Below, in pieces: positions 24,500 through 36,111 of a DNA stretch of 64,000 bases; position 1 is the stretch's first letter, and every line of letters starts with the position of its first letter. The notes under the pieces are model-generated. The model saw only the letters and a program-made list of their open reading frames with translations, made no database searches and had not been told where the DNA came from. Origin of the DNA: Salvator merianae (taxonomy: Eukaryota > Chordata > Lepidosauria > Squamata > Teiidae). The DNA lies in the NCBI GenBank assembly GCA_003586115.2, contig QVOM02000119.1, forward strand, positions 52,082,096-52,146,095, read 5' to 3'. Position numbers and translations under genes: made by a program.

Positions 24500-24867
24500 T
24501 AGACAAAGGCACAAACTTGAAAATGGTGGTTTGTCGAATCAAACTGAACCATGTGCAGTGTGGTTCAAACTGAAACCTCCTTGAACCAGTTTCAGCTGGT
24601 TCAGTTTGAACCTCCAACTGATTTGACTAGATTTTTACACATAACAATGCAATTTAAAAAGCCCTTTGAAGGAGCAAAATACTAATGATCTCCAACCAGT
24701 TCAAATCAAACAAGGTGATTTGAACCAGTTCAACCAACCCCTTGGTAAGGTCTGAATTTGAATTGATAGCACTGAACCTATAGGTGGTTCAGTTTGAATT
24801 CAAACTAGATGAGTCACCCAATTCAATTTGAACCAGTTTAAATTCAAATCAGTTTGGCACATCTTTA
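24500..24867. mobile_element. hAT-like element, TAGAGATGTGC family
   Basis: The right end GTTTGGCACATCTTTA is a clear family end. The left end TAGACAAAGGCACAAAC is a decayed version. The interior is rich in GGTTCAGTTTGAACC-type blocks. No convincing 8-bp duplication remains. Confidence 0.6.
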
Positions 24868-24929
24868 ATATTTTTTAAAAATCATTAAAATTATCATTGT
24901 TCAGTTACATAAAGCATAATATGTGAGTT

Positions 24930-24995
24930 TTTACTTTCTTTATTTATTTGCATTTTTATCCCACCCTATACCCAAAGGTCTCAGCTTATCAGCTT
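24930..24995 (-). repeat. Inverted LINE 3' tail
   Basis: TTTATTTATTTGCATTTTTA followed by TCCCACCCTATACCC is repeated nearly exactly at 46231-46272. I read it as the reverse complement of a LINE 3' end. Confidence 0.5.
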
Positions 24996-27529
24996 CTAGA
25001 TATTATTTCAACATTTTCAAAGATATTTAAATGCCTGGTTGAAGAAACATGCTTTTACTTGAAAGAGGTTATGATATATGTAAATAAACTTAAGGTCCCA
25101 GCTGTACCACAGAATTATAGCCTTAAGTATTTGCATGATCTTTAACATTTGAATGAAAATTCTGGGAGCAGTCACTAGTAGGTTTGGAATGAAGTGCCTC
25201 CAATACGCTGCTGAGTGTCTATAGTAGGATCCACACAAGCTGAAATACAGCAGGAGGAGCACTACAAGTGTGACTAACATATTTTTCAGCAGATTTTGAC
25301 TACATTTTTGAGAAGAGCACTATCCGTTGTTAAAGGCCGAGCTCTGGGAGGATATTTTGGGGAAATTAGCTTCTGCCCAGGTATCAGATCTTTTTAGGGA
25401 TCGATATCTTGGTTATGGTTTTAATAATGCTAAATTGACATAGGAAATGCAAATAAAGGGGAGGTAGTTCTTGAAAAGAATGGTGCATCTTTATTATGAT
25501 CCAGCAAAAAGATTGAAATCCAAAGAAAGAGCAATAAACAATGTAATTTGTTAGAATCAGCCAGTTTCATAAGTAGGATAGGTAAGTTTGGCATTTAGAA
25601 AACAAAAAGAAAAAGGCTTGGCTCCAAATTAAGTAAGGAAACCTAGTTAGTGAGTTTAAAAGAGGTAGAAGACGGGGGGGGGGGGGAGAAGAAAGAGAGA
25701 GAGTCTGGAAGAAGCTAGCAATGGAAACTAGAGAGGTTCCTAGATAAATCTCACCCATCTGTAGTCTTCTCCAGATGAAACTTCATTATGGCAAAAAGAA
25801 CAATTTGGGGGGAAAAGATGCCTGGGTCTCTTGCAGGCAAAAATGCATGAAAAATCAGAGAATGGGATGTAGACACGGCTCCACAACCCTTACTCCTTTA
25901 GAAGCAAAAACAGCTCTTTTGCCAAGGGGCATAGAGAGAGATATGGAATCCCTCTTTTAGTGAAATCAGCTCAAAAAGGGAAAATAAAGGAAACTGCAAG
26001 CAGTGAATCAGGCAGCTCCTTGGAAAAATCTGTTCTCTCTCCATTTCAGGGAGGTAGAAATCAGCTCTTAGCAAAGGTAAAAATGGCGCTGAGATGCTTT
26101 CTTCTTCCTCTGCACCATAATGTCTTCTCCTTCTTCCTCAGCTCCTGCTAACTCCTGCTTCTTCTCCTAACTTCCTAATAGAAAAACCTGAACTTTTTAT
26201 ATTCTTTTTCCCAAGTAAAAAAAGGAGGAAACTTATTTTAGCAGAGCAAACATGTGCTTTTTCACGTAGACAGACAGATAACTACTCTGGTTGATTAGCT
26301 TAAATGTTGCTATTTGCATTCTTAAAGAGGAGTTCTCAAGGTGTAAGTTTGAACAATGGACTAGTTTTGATGGTCAGATAATTGCCCAATCTTTTGTTAA
26401 CTATTAATGCGTAATTTCCTGAGCTTCTCTGAGCCTCCAGGTTAACTTATTCAAGAGATAAGCAGAGAAAATCAGTTTCTACAGAGTTCAGGGATTCTGG
26501 TCAGATTCTCTGTATTTGAAATCCTTATAGTTATATTTCATAGGATCCATGCCAATCTGTACATAGTTATGCGCTCCAGTTTCTGTCTGGCATGGCTACA
26601 AGTATCTGCGTTACACCGTGTAGAATTCTTCCCCAGCTGCAGTGTCTCTGGCCATGGATGTTTTCACAAACACAGGAAATAGCCCTGTAAAAGAAGGCGG
26701 GTCTACACCTCACTGAAGAATGCAGACTAAGATGAGTCTGAACGAGCAGTCACAGTGGTTTGGTGGCAGAAGAGTGGGGATAAGTGCTTTCACTGTGCTT
26801 ATTACCACACTACCCTTACTGTGTTCCAACAACTGTTTACATCACGATGGCTGTTGGGTGAATGTAGTGTCATGTGGGCCCCACACTGTTCCACCACATC
26901 CACTGCACCATAAGGGTGCAGTGATGTATGGATCCTGCATCCTTATAGTGCATTCTCAGTGCCACAAAGGTGCCAAGCAAACAAAGCTTGTATCTTCATT
27001 CCGTTTGAGTCAGGAGAGGAAGTTCAGGTACTGGATTTTGCATGGTGGAAGTAATGAGCTATATGAGGTCCAGTAGAATGAAAATGGATCCAAATAAGGC
27101 AGAACTGCTGTGTGACACTGGCTCTCAAATCAGGGAAGTGCAGTGATATCTGGTTTTTGATAGGATTGTACTTCCTTGGGGAAGAATGGGTGCATAATTT
27201 AGCTGTCCTCCTGGATTGATCACTATACTTCCACTCTCTCTTTCAGTTAGTGCTTCTACAATTTATATTTTCTTCTTGCAATTAATGCATTTTCTCTTTT
27301 TGTACATTGTTTTTATATTGCTTTTATCTGGTTAGTGACCATAAATAAACTAATTTAATCTACTTCAATTATCAGGTAGCAGTGATGGGTAGGGATGACT
27401 ACTTCCAGCTTTGCTTGATTTAGCTGCTTCTGTAATTCTTGGACAAAGATCATTTGATCACACCAATCCATAGTTTCATAATCTCTAGTTTAGACACTAC
27501 AGTGCATGATGTCTGGGACTTTCCTTGAA
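24996..27529. other. No gene; poly-G tract and a small palindrome
   Basis: A 13-base G run lies at about 25674-25686. A palindrome CACTGCACCATAAGGGTGCA occurs near 26899-26921 within a block that may be another DNA element (about 26700-27080). No recognisable coding frame. Confidence 0.4.
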
Positions 27530-27905
27530 AATAGTTCAGAGGCTGGAGCTAGTTCAGAATACTGCAGTTAGTTTGCACCAGTCTTGAAGAGTCTGCACTG
27601 GATACCACTTAGTTTTCAAAACTAATTCAGGCATCACATTGATCTTAATGTTTAAAGCCCTAAATGACTGGACTACCAAGCATCTAAAGGAACACTACAT
27701 ATCATACCTGTCCATTGAAATTTTTGGAGAAATCCTTCTAGAAATTTTGCTCCTAGGGGATGTATATGGAATGTCAGTTAGAAGAAGGGCTTTCTCTACA
27801 GTTGCCCCCAAGCTACACTGGAATTGTCTCCTCTTGGATTAGGCACCAACAGTGAGCAACTTTTGGTGGCTGGTGAAAAATGTTCTTTTCACCCAGGCCT
27901 TTAGT
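27530..27905 (+). mobile_element. Old L2/L3-like LINE 3' end
   Basis: The frame at 27639-27842 reads LMFKALNDWTTKHLKEHYIS and then VRRRAFSTVAPKLHWNCLLL, which matches the layout of the C-terminal tail of L2-like ORF2s (FKALN....YL, then RAF..VAPKLWN.LP). A second frame continues with FTQAF. Stops and frameshifts show it is ancient. A related piece lies at 56.6 kb in the same orientation. Confidence 0.65.
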
Positions 27906-27928
27906 AGTTAACAGTAACCTTCTTAATC

Positions 27929-27946
27929 TTTTTTTTTTTTTTTTTT
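27929..27946. repeat. Poly-T tract
   Basis: A run of 18 T. It lies just after the LINE tail but in the T rather than A orientation. Confidence 0.9.
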
Positions 27947-27964
27947 CATTTCTTTTGTCCAGTA

Positions 27965-28255
27965 TATCATGGGAGACCCATTTTGGCAGCACAACAAAGC
28001 ACACTGCCAAAATGTGTCCCATGAGAACTCTGAAGGTCTGGAACTTTCATTCCTGGCCTTCAGAGCATTCAGAGCCTGCCCCCCTGGAGTATTTTCAAAG
28101 CTGTCTCTAGCTTCACAGTCGACACAGAGTCTGATACAGAACAGGCTGTCCCAGTGCAGACAGTCCTGTTCTGCACCAGAAGCAATCCATCCCAGCAGGA
28201 AACAGATTGTTTATTCTGATACAGGGCACCCCACCCTATGCAGAAACAGCCAATG
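27965..28255. mobile_element. Non-autonomous DNA-element-like repeat
   Basis: GAGACCCATTTTGGCAGCAC at 27974 recurs at 59275 and, with changes, at 60700. The following GAACTCTGAAGGTCTGGAAC block also recurs. No coding capacity. Confidence 0.5.
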
Positions 28256-29585
28256 ATTATATGAAAACATTTATTTTCTAGTGGATCATGTTTAACATAA
28301 ATGAGATTGAATAGGATTTTTATATCAAATGGGGTTTGGGGGCAGCTGCTTACCTATCCTTACAGCATCCTCTTGCCCGAGTGCACCCAGGATGAGCAAT
28401 CTAAAATATGAGCACTATGAGATCTACACGATAGAGCAGTTTTTTCTGGCTGTTGAGAAAAGTGACAGGATGTGGCTGCTGTATAAAATGTTTAGCAAGC
28501 TCCCCAGGCACCCATAGTCAAAGCAATTCCATCTGCATGCTTGTTGTGCTGTGAGCGGTCATTTCCCCAGTGCTATCAACCAAGTGTGAATGGTGACAGC
28601 TTTACAAACCAGGAGCTTCAACAGAAAAGTGCAGTTATTTACTAGCTTCATATCTGCACCCATTTTGCAAAGAGGCTGGTAAATCATACATTGCTAGATT
28701 CTATGCTCATTCTATGCATCTCTGCATTTCCAGATTGTTGGTGTTTTTAGAGAGGCATTCAGAAGATGCATTGCTGCAAGTGCTGGGGGTCTTCCCAGTG
28801 CTTGTCTTTGATTTTTTTTTATTTTTTTTTAATCTATAACTCTGAATAGAGTAACAGTTGCTGAATCCCTAATACAGAGACAAGGAGTGGCATGGAAGTT
28901 ATTTCTCTCTAATATGAGCTCACTTTGCCAGAGAGTGTGCATGAATATTACAGTCAAATAAATCAGCTCAGCAATCATATGGGCTTATTGCAAAGTTTGT
29001 GACTATAACAAAGGGTAATAATTAGGAAGGAAAATAAATTTGGACACATACTTGTGATACCGGCACTGTGTCATGCAATAGCATTGATCATGCTGCAAAT
29101 AATTCTTTACATGTCTTTATGTGTGTGCAGGATGTGGAGCAATAACTACAGTAGCAGTGTCAAAAATAAGGAGAGTCATATATTTTGGGTCCAAGGCACT
29201 TACAAAGTGAGGAAAACAGTGGTGAGACATTTATCCATATTGCCATTGGCTGTTCTCATTCAATATAGTTGGAGTGGTATTTTGGTTTCCCCGTAACGAC
29301 CACAGCAGCCATTTCACACACCAATACAGAGATAGTTGCACAAATCACTGCCAACATGCTGGGAAAGGTGGTCTCATACTTTCCCAAAACATGTGGAAAA
29401 TCCTCTATGGGTGATGAATTCATTTTGGGTACAGAGAGCAATGACACCACAAGCATGCCGCTGCAAATGGTGAATATGGAAGGCTTCAATGACATTTAGA
29501 GTTGATATGAAGCAGTTTGAAATCTACCAGTATTGGGACTTAGCTGTGGTATACACACAAGGTAATGAATATGGTCAGGTAACCA
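28256..29585. other. No gene recognised
   Basis: AT-rich unassigned DNA. T-rich tracts lie at 28810-28831. Open frames up to 95 codons lack motifs. Confidence 0.5.
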
Positions 29586-29744
29586 AGGCCCTTTCTGCAC
29601 TAAGTCTTACTTTGGATAATATCCTGGAATAGGGACCCGCCATCCATATGCTAATGCAGACTATGGCAGCCTGCATCAGCATGTAGATGGCATGTCCCTA
29701 CTCTGGGATATAATCTGGAATAAGGCTCAGTGCACAAAGGGCCT
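29586..29744. mobile_element. Short foldback DNA element (MITE), about 159 bp
   Basis: AGGCCCTTTCTGCACTAAGT at the left and GTGCACAAAGGGCCT at the right form inverted ends. Pairing extends inward through TGGAATAGGGACC and GTCCCTACTCTGGGATATAA. The same layout occurs at 16.9 and 51.2 kb. No clear target duplication was found. Confidence 0.75.
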
Positions 29745-29745
29745 A

Positions 29746-29978
29746 AGGCTGTGTCCACAGTTAAAAAAACCACAAAAACAGTTCTGCAGTGGCTCAAAGA
29801 TGGCTTAGAGACAGTTCTCAGGTGGGATCATTCACATGCCAGTCTGCCCCTTTCTCCTCTCATGAACATTCTAGGCTAGAAAAGGTGGATTAGAGATGGG
29901 GTGAGAATAGAGGCACCACACATCACGATCTCTAAGGCACCTTTAAACCTTTCTTGTTATGTGTGAACACAGCCAACA
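29746..29978. mobile_element. DNA element, GGCTGTGTCCACA family, about 230 bp
   Basis: AAGGCTGTGTCCACAG and GTGTGAACACAGCCAAC are inverted ends. It directly abuts the preceding foldback element. Copies or pieces also occur at 22.8 and 46.5-46.9 kb. No open frame. Confidence 0.65.
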
Positions 29979-31017
29979 GGCATGTAGAATGAAGAGTTCA
30001 GCCAAAGTAGAAAAAGGAGAAGGTTCCTGTCACAAGACACATAGCTACAGTTCACAGTGTTGATGTGAATCTGAGATGTTTGCAGAGACCCTTACAAAAG
30101 AGGAAACAATAGAAGCAAAGTATTTCTCTCCCCCACCCCAATCGCTGGTACTGCAAGGAAAACTTTACTGTTTAGAAAAGAACTCATTGATTGCCATGCT
30201 GAAACTAATCATCCTTGATTACTTGATGTTATGGCTGATATTGCATTTATTTTTGATGAGTCAGACTCACATGGTGACCTCTCAACATCATTTTCACATG
30301 GGGAAATTTCATAAGGAAAATGAAAAGCTGCCAGACTATCTGCCAAGTTATAAAGGCATAAAGGATAATCCCAATTCAACAGATAGGAATGTGGAGCAGA
30401 AGGAGAGAGATCTCTTCTGCTGCTCTTTCTTCCCTGCAGAAGATGCAGTTCTTTGTTGTTTTCTGTAGAGCTGAGTTATTGTTTTCTATTCCTCTACCAA
30501 ATGATAAGGATCATGTACTTGAGAGATGAGGTAATGTGTAAGTGACCTAAGTGCATCCCTTTCCACAGTTACTATGTCTGTCTTTCTCCCTAGTATGTTT
30601 CCAATCTGTTTCAAGAAAATATTGAAAATTTGTGCTTAAAGAGACAAAAGCTGCATCTTTTCAGCATTTTTGCTGAAATCCCACCCCCAAAATCTTCAAA
30701 GCTATGAAACAAAAGTTCCACAGTTTTGACATTTTTGCCTGATGTGATTTGATGCTGGACAGGAAAGGAGCCCAGAAATTTTCCCCACCATCATTGACAT
30801 CAAAGATGGCAGTGGCGCAAGAGGGCAAGAAGTGCTCACAGAGGTTTCTGCTGGAGTTTATCACTAGGATGCCTCTAAGGACCAGTTTTGTGCCTTGGAG
30901 GCTGCATGCAAGGCCAATGGAGGCACAACATGTATTCACTGGCCCCAGGGAATTTTAACAGATGTCCTTTTCCACACATCTGGATGCAGCAAGAGACAAA
31001 CAGAATCCCTCCCCTTT
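29979..31017. other. No gene recognised
   Basis: A 130-codon open frame at 30076-30468 (plus) has a Leu-rich stretch but no family match that I know and no supporting splice or promoter signals. I treat it as chance. Confidence 0.45.
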
Positions 31018-31268
31018 TAGAGATGTGCATTGACTTTTTTTCTGTTTGGTTCTAATTGAATCAAAAAGGAACTGGTTTGGTTCAAATTCAAGCTTTTTTT
31101 CTTTGAGTATCAGGGTGTTTGGTTTGATTCAAATACCTTTGAATGACTTCAAACCACGATCTAACAGGAAATGTTCACTAGGTTCATTTGAACACCCCTT
31201 TGTTTGGTACAGATTTGAGCTCTGTTTTTGAACAGGTGGGATGTTTGATTCAGACTGAAACTTTTGGC
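31018..31268. mobile_element. hAT-like element, TAGAGATGTGC family, right end lost
   Basis: The left end TAGAGATGTGCATTGAC matches the family terminus. The interior carries GTTTGGTTCAAATTC and CACCCCTTTGTTTGG blocks shared with 9.05-9.12 kb. No right terminus is visible. Confidence 0.6.
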
Positions 31269-32255
31269 TAACACCCCTGTGATTAACAAAGCATGGTGAA
31301 TGGAGAAGTTATTGCTTCTGGGATGAAGGATGTGAAACTAGCTAACAGAAAACCTTCTAATAGATTAATTGAGCCTCTGGAGTAGGAATGCACTTTGCAA
31401 ATGACAGCACATAGTCTTCCAAACATGACCACCTTAAAGATATAAGCATAAAAGATGGAAAAATTGGAACAAAAAGTTCTATAGCCTGAAAGTAAATGCT
31501 TGCGCTGAGAGAAGATATTTAAACAATCTGTGTTCATTTTCAATGCACATGCACACACAGAGAGAAACATGTGCACCTATATTAGCACATTCAGATCAAT
31601 TAATTGGTTTTCCTTTGGTTTGCTTGCTTTTAAGCAAATAATAACATATTAAAAATTATCAGAGACATTACATGCTTCTGTGGTTTTAAGAGTCATTAAA
31701 TGAAAGTTGGCACCACAACTCAACCCAGTGAGCTCATTTATTGAGCTGGTAGAGTAGTCTATGTAAATTACTCAATTTTAAATTAATTATTTGATTGCAG
31801 ACAATCTTGGAATAGTGGTTTGTTGCACTCTAAAAAAGAGCTACCTTCATTTAAGCTTCAGTTATCAGCTTACAGCTGCAGCCTAGTTGGACGCAACCAA
31901 GGTCATTGCTAAAAGTCATTTGGAGAATGAATACACACATACATGTGCCACATCATGTTTGGGATCGGATTCCACCTTCATGTGCTTCATTGTCTGTCGT
32001 GATACGCACCAAATCTTCTTTGTCAATCTCTTTCTTTTTATTTTGTACCTGTGTTAATGCAAAATGTTTTAGATAGCACATGCTAGTGTGCTCCCTCCTG
32101 GGAATTATCACCTTCCAGTATTACAACATGTCCTGTTCCCATTGTGATATGCATGACAACATAGTACGAAAAAATATATAAAGTCCTTTTGGATATTCAG
32201 ACAGTTGTCTTGGAGCCAGGTGATGATTTGCAACCTATTATTATTGTAGAAAGAG
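31269..32255. other. No gene; AT-rich stretch with homeodomain-like cores
   Basis: Repeat-free sequence from about 31590 to 31830 has ATCAATTAATTGG and TTAAATTAATTATTTGATTG motifs. It is a candidate conserved noncoding element, which one sequence cannot prove. Confidence 0.35.
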
Positions 32256-32256
32256 T

Positions 32257-32352
32257 CTTCCTTCCTTCCTTCCTTCCTTCCTTCCTTCCTTCCTTCCTTC
32301 CTTCCTTCCTCTTTATTTCTTTTCTTCTCTCTCTCTCTCTCTCTCTCTCTCA
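32257..32352. repeat. CTTC microsatellite followed by CT microsatellite
   Basis: About thirteen CTTC units at 32257-32311 are followed by a short interruption and a CT run at 32324-32352. Open frames of repeated Arg, Glu, Lys or Ser, Leu, Pro across it are artefacts. Confidence 0.98.
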
Positions 32353-32744
32353 CTTCTCTGGGATCTACAGTCATTCTAAGTAGGCTTAGAATATACTCTG
32401 AGCATTTATCTTAAAAAAACAAACAAACCTAACATGTTCTAATCTTATGTACAATTTATTCTATTTGTATAATCTGTACAACCTGAATTAAAAGCATTAT
32501 TACTTTATTACCCTGTGTGTGTTTTAAAAGAACGTCTGAATGTGTTCTGCAATATAACACTTGGTTGTAAATCTGAGATACATCCTTCATGATTTCCTTT
32601 TTCTCTAAACTTTGTATGTTTTTCCTCTTCCTTGGGCCAGTAGAAAACGTGGCTCTATTTTGAATATAACAGATTTCTTCTAATAGTTTAATACTGCTTT
32701 GTTTTGTTTTTCCAGGAGAAACAAAATCTACTCTTAAATTAATG

Positions 32745-32860
32745 ACATATTTATTTATTATTTATTTATAACATTTATATACTGCTCATAAAAAGGGAAA
32801 AAAATCAAAGCGATTTACAGAAGAAACAGTAAAATAAAATAAAATAAAATAAAATAAAAC
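32745..32860. repeat. Inverted LINE-tail-like block and AAAAT microsatellite
   Basis: TTTATTTATTATTTATTTAT leads into ATACTGCTCATAAAAAGGG and GCGATTTACAGAAG, resembling squamate LINE tails in reverse. An AAAAT pentanucleotide run follows at 32831-32859. Confidence 0.6.
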
Positions 32861-35469
32861 ACGTAAAAAGTGGTGCAAGTTAGACCTGCTCTGTACCAGA
32901 ATAGCAAGAGAAAGTGCAGCCTTAGATATGTATCATCAGCAAACAGAAGGGAGGCCCTTAGATCCCTTCTTGATCCAAACTTCTGATAAGTGCAGAAATG
33001 GTCTTAGGTACTATCTATATGGCACCAAAAAACTGACTAGAGGTTGCAGAGAGGATAGGGCAGGAAATGCTGGTTGTCCAGATGTACCTACTCCAAGTAC
33101 TACCAAGATGACTTAAACTGTTGGAGTGAATTAGAATATTCTGACAGCACTCTGCTGGCCTAATTTGTATGGTAGCAAGCATTTGTCAGTTGCTCCATTG
33201 CCATGTCAACTGGGAACCCAAACAAGCCACATAGCATGACTCTGGGTCTTCTTCCATTAACACACTGGTGTAACCAATGATGGAAATCTGCTTCTGCAGG
33301 AAGGTCCTGCAGAAAAGTTCTATACAACATGGAAGGGTAAAGCAAATACTTGGACATTTGTCAAAGCCTCATTCAGCTTCCTGCCTGTCCCCATGATACC
33401 ATTCCCAATCCAGCACTAAGAAAGATTACATGTAGCAAATTTAAGCAGTTGCAGCTTTAAATGCAGGTGGCGCCTGTTGAAATTCCTGGTTCTGGACGAG
33501 CATCGAAGGTGCAAGGGTCTTGGCCTCTTTTACACATGGCAACTCTAGGTAAAAGGAAGCCATAAATATTAAAAATATTTGTGGACCAGTAAAAAATATG
33601 ACATCTATGAGTTATGTTCTGTAACTGATAGCTGTAAATTTGCAATGGAAGAGTGCACTGGAAGTATTTGCAATGGAAGAGTGATACTTAATAAGTAATA
33701 AAAGCACAGGTAGTCTTAAATGAGCCAATTTAGCAACAATAAATAATAACCATAACTTAACAACAGTAATGACACAACCCTACAAGTGTAGAAAAGGTTG
33801 TATCTGGACCTTCTATAAAGGGAGAACCAATCTGCCTAAGATTTGGGAGATGAAAATGTGTTAGGGCCTAGCTAGACACTTGTTGATTATAGTGCTATTT
33901 TCTGACTTCCGTTTCAGTTGCTGTTTAATTCCAACAGTAGTGTGATCACACTTACATTAGTTCATGTTCTTCTTTTACATTACACGTCATGCTATTTGAT
34001 CCTGAATAGGCAATGAGTAGTCCTGCCCTGTCTTACAGAAGAAATAAGATCAACTCCACCCCTTGTTCTGTTTGGTTACTGCATTGCCAGTCTTGGTGAT
34101 GGTTTTGTGGAGAACTGCAAAGGCATATTTGTAACTTAAAATATCTTTTTTTTTTTCTTTTGCAAAATGATGTACTTTGTACAAAATGGTATGTATATTG
34201 TGGATTTCCATAATGGTTTCATATTTGTGAGTCATTGCAAAGCCTATGCCACCGTACAGAACAGTGGGAGAGGCAGATTCAGCCATCATATCTTCATATT
34301 CTGTCAGATAAATGACAGTTGATTTTTTGACTCTGCCCTTTCCCCATAGGCTGCGCCTGTGCTCTGACAGCTCATTGGTGGTTTTTTCCCCTCCAAATTT
34401 CTTCACACTAAGCCCTGTTGATTCATTACTGCTCAGTTCCCCTCTTGCCTTCATAAATCACGTGCATGTGTTCCTTGATTGGAGTGGAATAAAAAGGATG
34501 CAGCAGGCAGACAATCACACAGTTTTGCACACTTGCTGAAGCACTACTTGCAATAAGAAGGAGCTTGTGTTTGCAGAGTGCTTAAAAGTAGAGCCCATAT
34601 ATTCCAGAATGAAGGTTTTTTTTTTAAAGGATAATGATAGAGGAATGGAAGTTTTAAATTTGTCCCTATGCAAATAACAAAATTATTGTGCTGTATTTAT
34701 TTAGTGTAACTAGGCCTTAGATTGATGTTCTATTTATTCAGCATCAATTAATTTGGCATGACAGAAAATAAGTTAGGGAGGGGATGCATTTAATTAAAAT
34801 AGTATACTCAGAATCCCCTAGCACACTCTACTGATACCTGGAGGCAGTTCAATCATAGTGGGACAAGTTAAGAGTAAATCTGAAAATGGACAGAACTCAA
34901 ATTTTACCTTCAGGGCTATTCTTAATTTGAAGCAGTCTCCTTTCATTATCTTCTTATGTGACATTGCTGCTTTAACTAGTGGGTCCACTAATGGTTTTTG
35001 CTTATAAATCTGGTTGAAGGTCTATACACAGCAGATTCAGGAGCTTAATTTAAAAGCCTACAAAATACAAAATATGTTTTGTGTGATAAAACATTAATGC
35101 AAGAATGTTACAATGGTTTAAATAATGGTCAGAATATAAATACATGTAACTGTGAGAAAAAGAAAAATGTACCATTATCTTTGTTGCAGCCAGAAGAAAA
35201 ATACATTGTGTAAGAAGTTTGCTAACAATGTACAAAAGGCTATTAAACTGTTGCCATTGCTTACTATTGCTAAGGTGATGACCATATACAAATGAGCTTC
35301 TGCTTATACATGAGCAGTGGTATAATAGGGAATAGACAGTCAGTTTGCCATTAATCATTTATTGAACATTTCATTCAAATACTTTGCTATATAACTATAA
35401 AACAATAAGGGTCTAGAATCTAAAAAGAAATAGGTCAGCTGGTGGAAGGGCATTTTCTCAATTTCCACG
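32861..35469. other. No gene recognised
   Basis: An imperfect duplication of ATTTGCAATGGAAGAGTG lies at about 33637 and 33667. A 134-codon minus-strand open frame at 34050-34454 is Lys- and Glu-rich but has no family signature. AT-rich stretches near 34725-34760 contain ATCAATTAATTTGG. Confidence 0.45.
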
Positions 35470-35875
35470 TTAAAATGGGATAATTATCCCATTCTGATGT
35501 GGAATGGAACACGCAGTACAGACACTGTCCACACTGTGTGGCAGCAGGACATCAGCATTTGTGGCACGAATGCAGGTATCCTGTGCTTGATCTTTACATG
35601 TCAGTGGCTGGGAAGTGTCCAGCTGCTGCCATGGCAACTGGCAGCTACAATCATGTGCTCAGTCACTGCATGTGGTGTAACCATGCATTCACAGCCCAAA
35701 ATGGGTGCAAATGCCAACTCCCAGTCAAGCTGTGGAGCACGAATGAATGCTCCACAGTTATCCATGATCGGGAGCAGAAATATACTGCTCCCAGTCACAA
35801 GAACCTCCATGAAATGTGGAAGCACTTTGCTAGCGAGTGTCCCTGACACTCACTAGTTCAAAGTGCAAAAAGCAC
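35470..35875. mobile_element. GGGCCT-family element piece
   Basis: The left part has the family palindrome in diverged form (AATGGGATAATTATCCCATT at 35474-35493). The right part, CTAGCGAGTGTCCCTGACAC and then CACTAGTTCAAAGTGCA, is the inverse of the left end at 5020-5050. Minus-strand frame 35849-35601 resembles the plus-strand frame at 5034 at peptide level. DNA relatedness explains this. Confidence 0.55.
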
Positions 35876-35929
35876 TGAAGAGTCTGGTTTGTTAGGTTCA
35901 TCACCAAAGGTGTGGACAATGGTCGAGTT

Positions 35930-36111
35930 ATTTTATTCATTAGATTTTCTGGCTTGTTCTGCCATGGTCTATAGCTCAGTTTGGAACCTGAACTTGCCTT
36001 CATACAGTTGAGTCTTCTGAAGATAGATATTGAAGATGTATCTGAATGTTCAGGTTCCAATCTGAGCTCTAGACCATGGCAGAACAGTCCAGAAAATCTA
36101 ATGAATCAAAT
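35930..36111. repeat. Large foldback: 64-bp inverted repeat with a 54-bp loop
   Basis: Arms 35930-35993 and 36048-36111 are reverse complements at about 59 of 64 positions. The shared core includes GTTCTGCCATGGTCTA. The flanks do not show the GGGCCT ends used by neighbouring elements, although such a piece lies just to the left. It could be a MITE without visible termini or a long hairpin locus. Confidence 0.9.

Noticed and set aside
30076..30468. 130-codon plus-strand frame
   Set aside because: No recognisable family. The hydrophobic stretch is short and isolated, and there is no supporting signal.
32108..32374. Frame rich in Arg, Glu and Lys repeats
   Set aside because: Direct translation of CTTC and CT microsatellites.
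34050..34454. 134-codon minus-strand frame, Lys- and Glu-rich
   Set aside because: No known motif, no splice or promoter context, and composition expected in AT-rich DNA.
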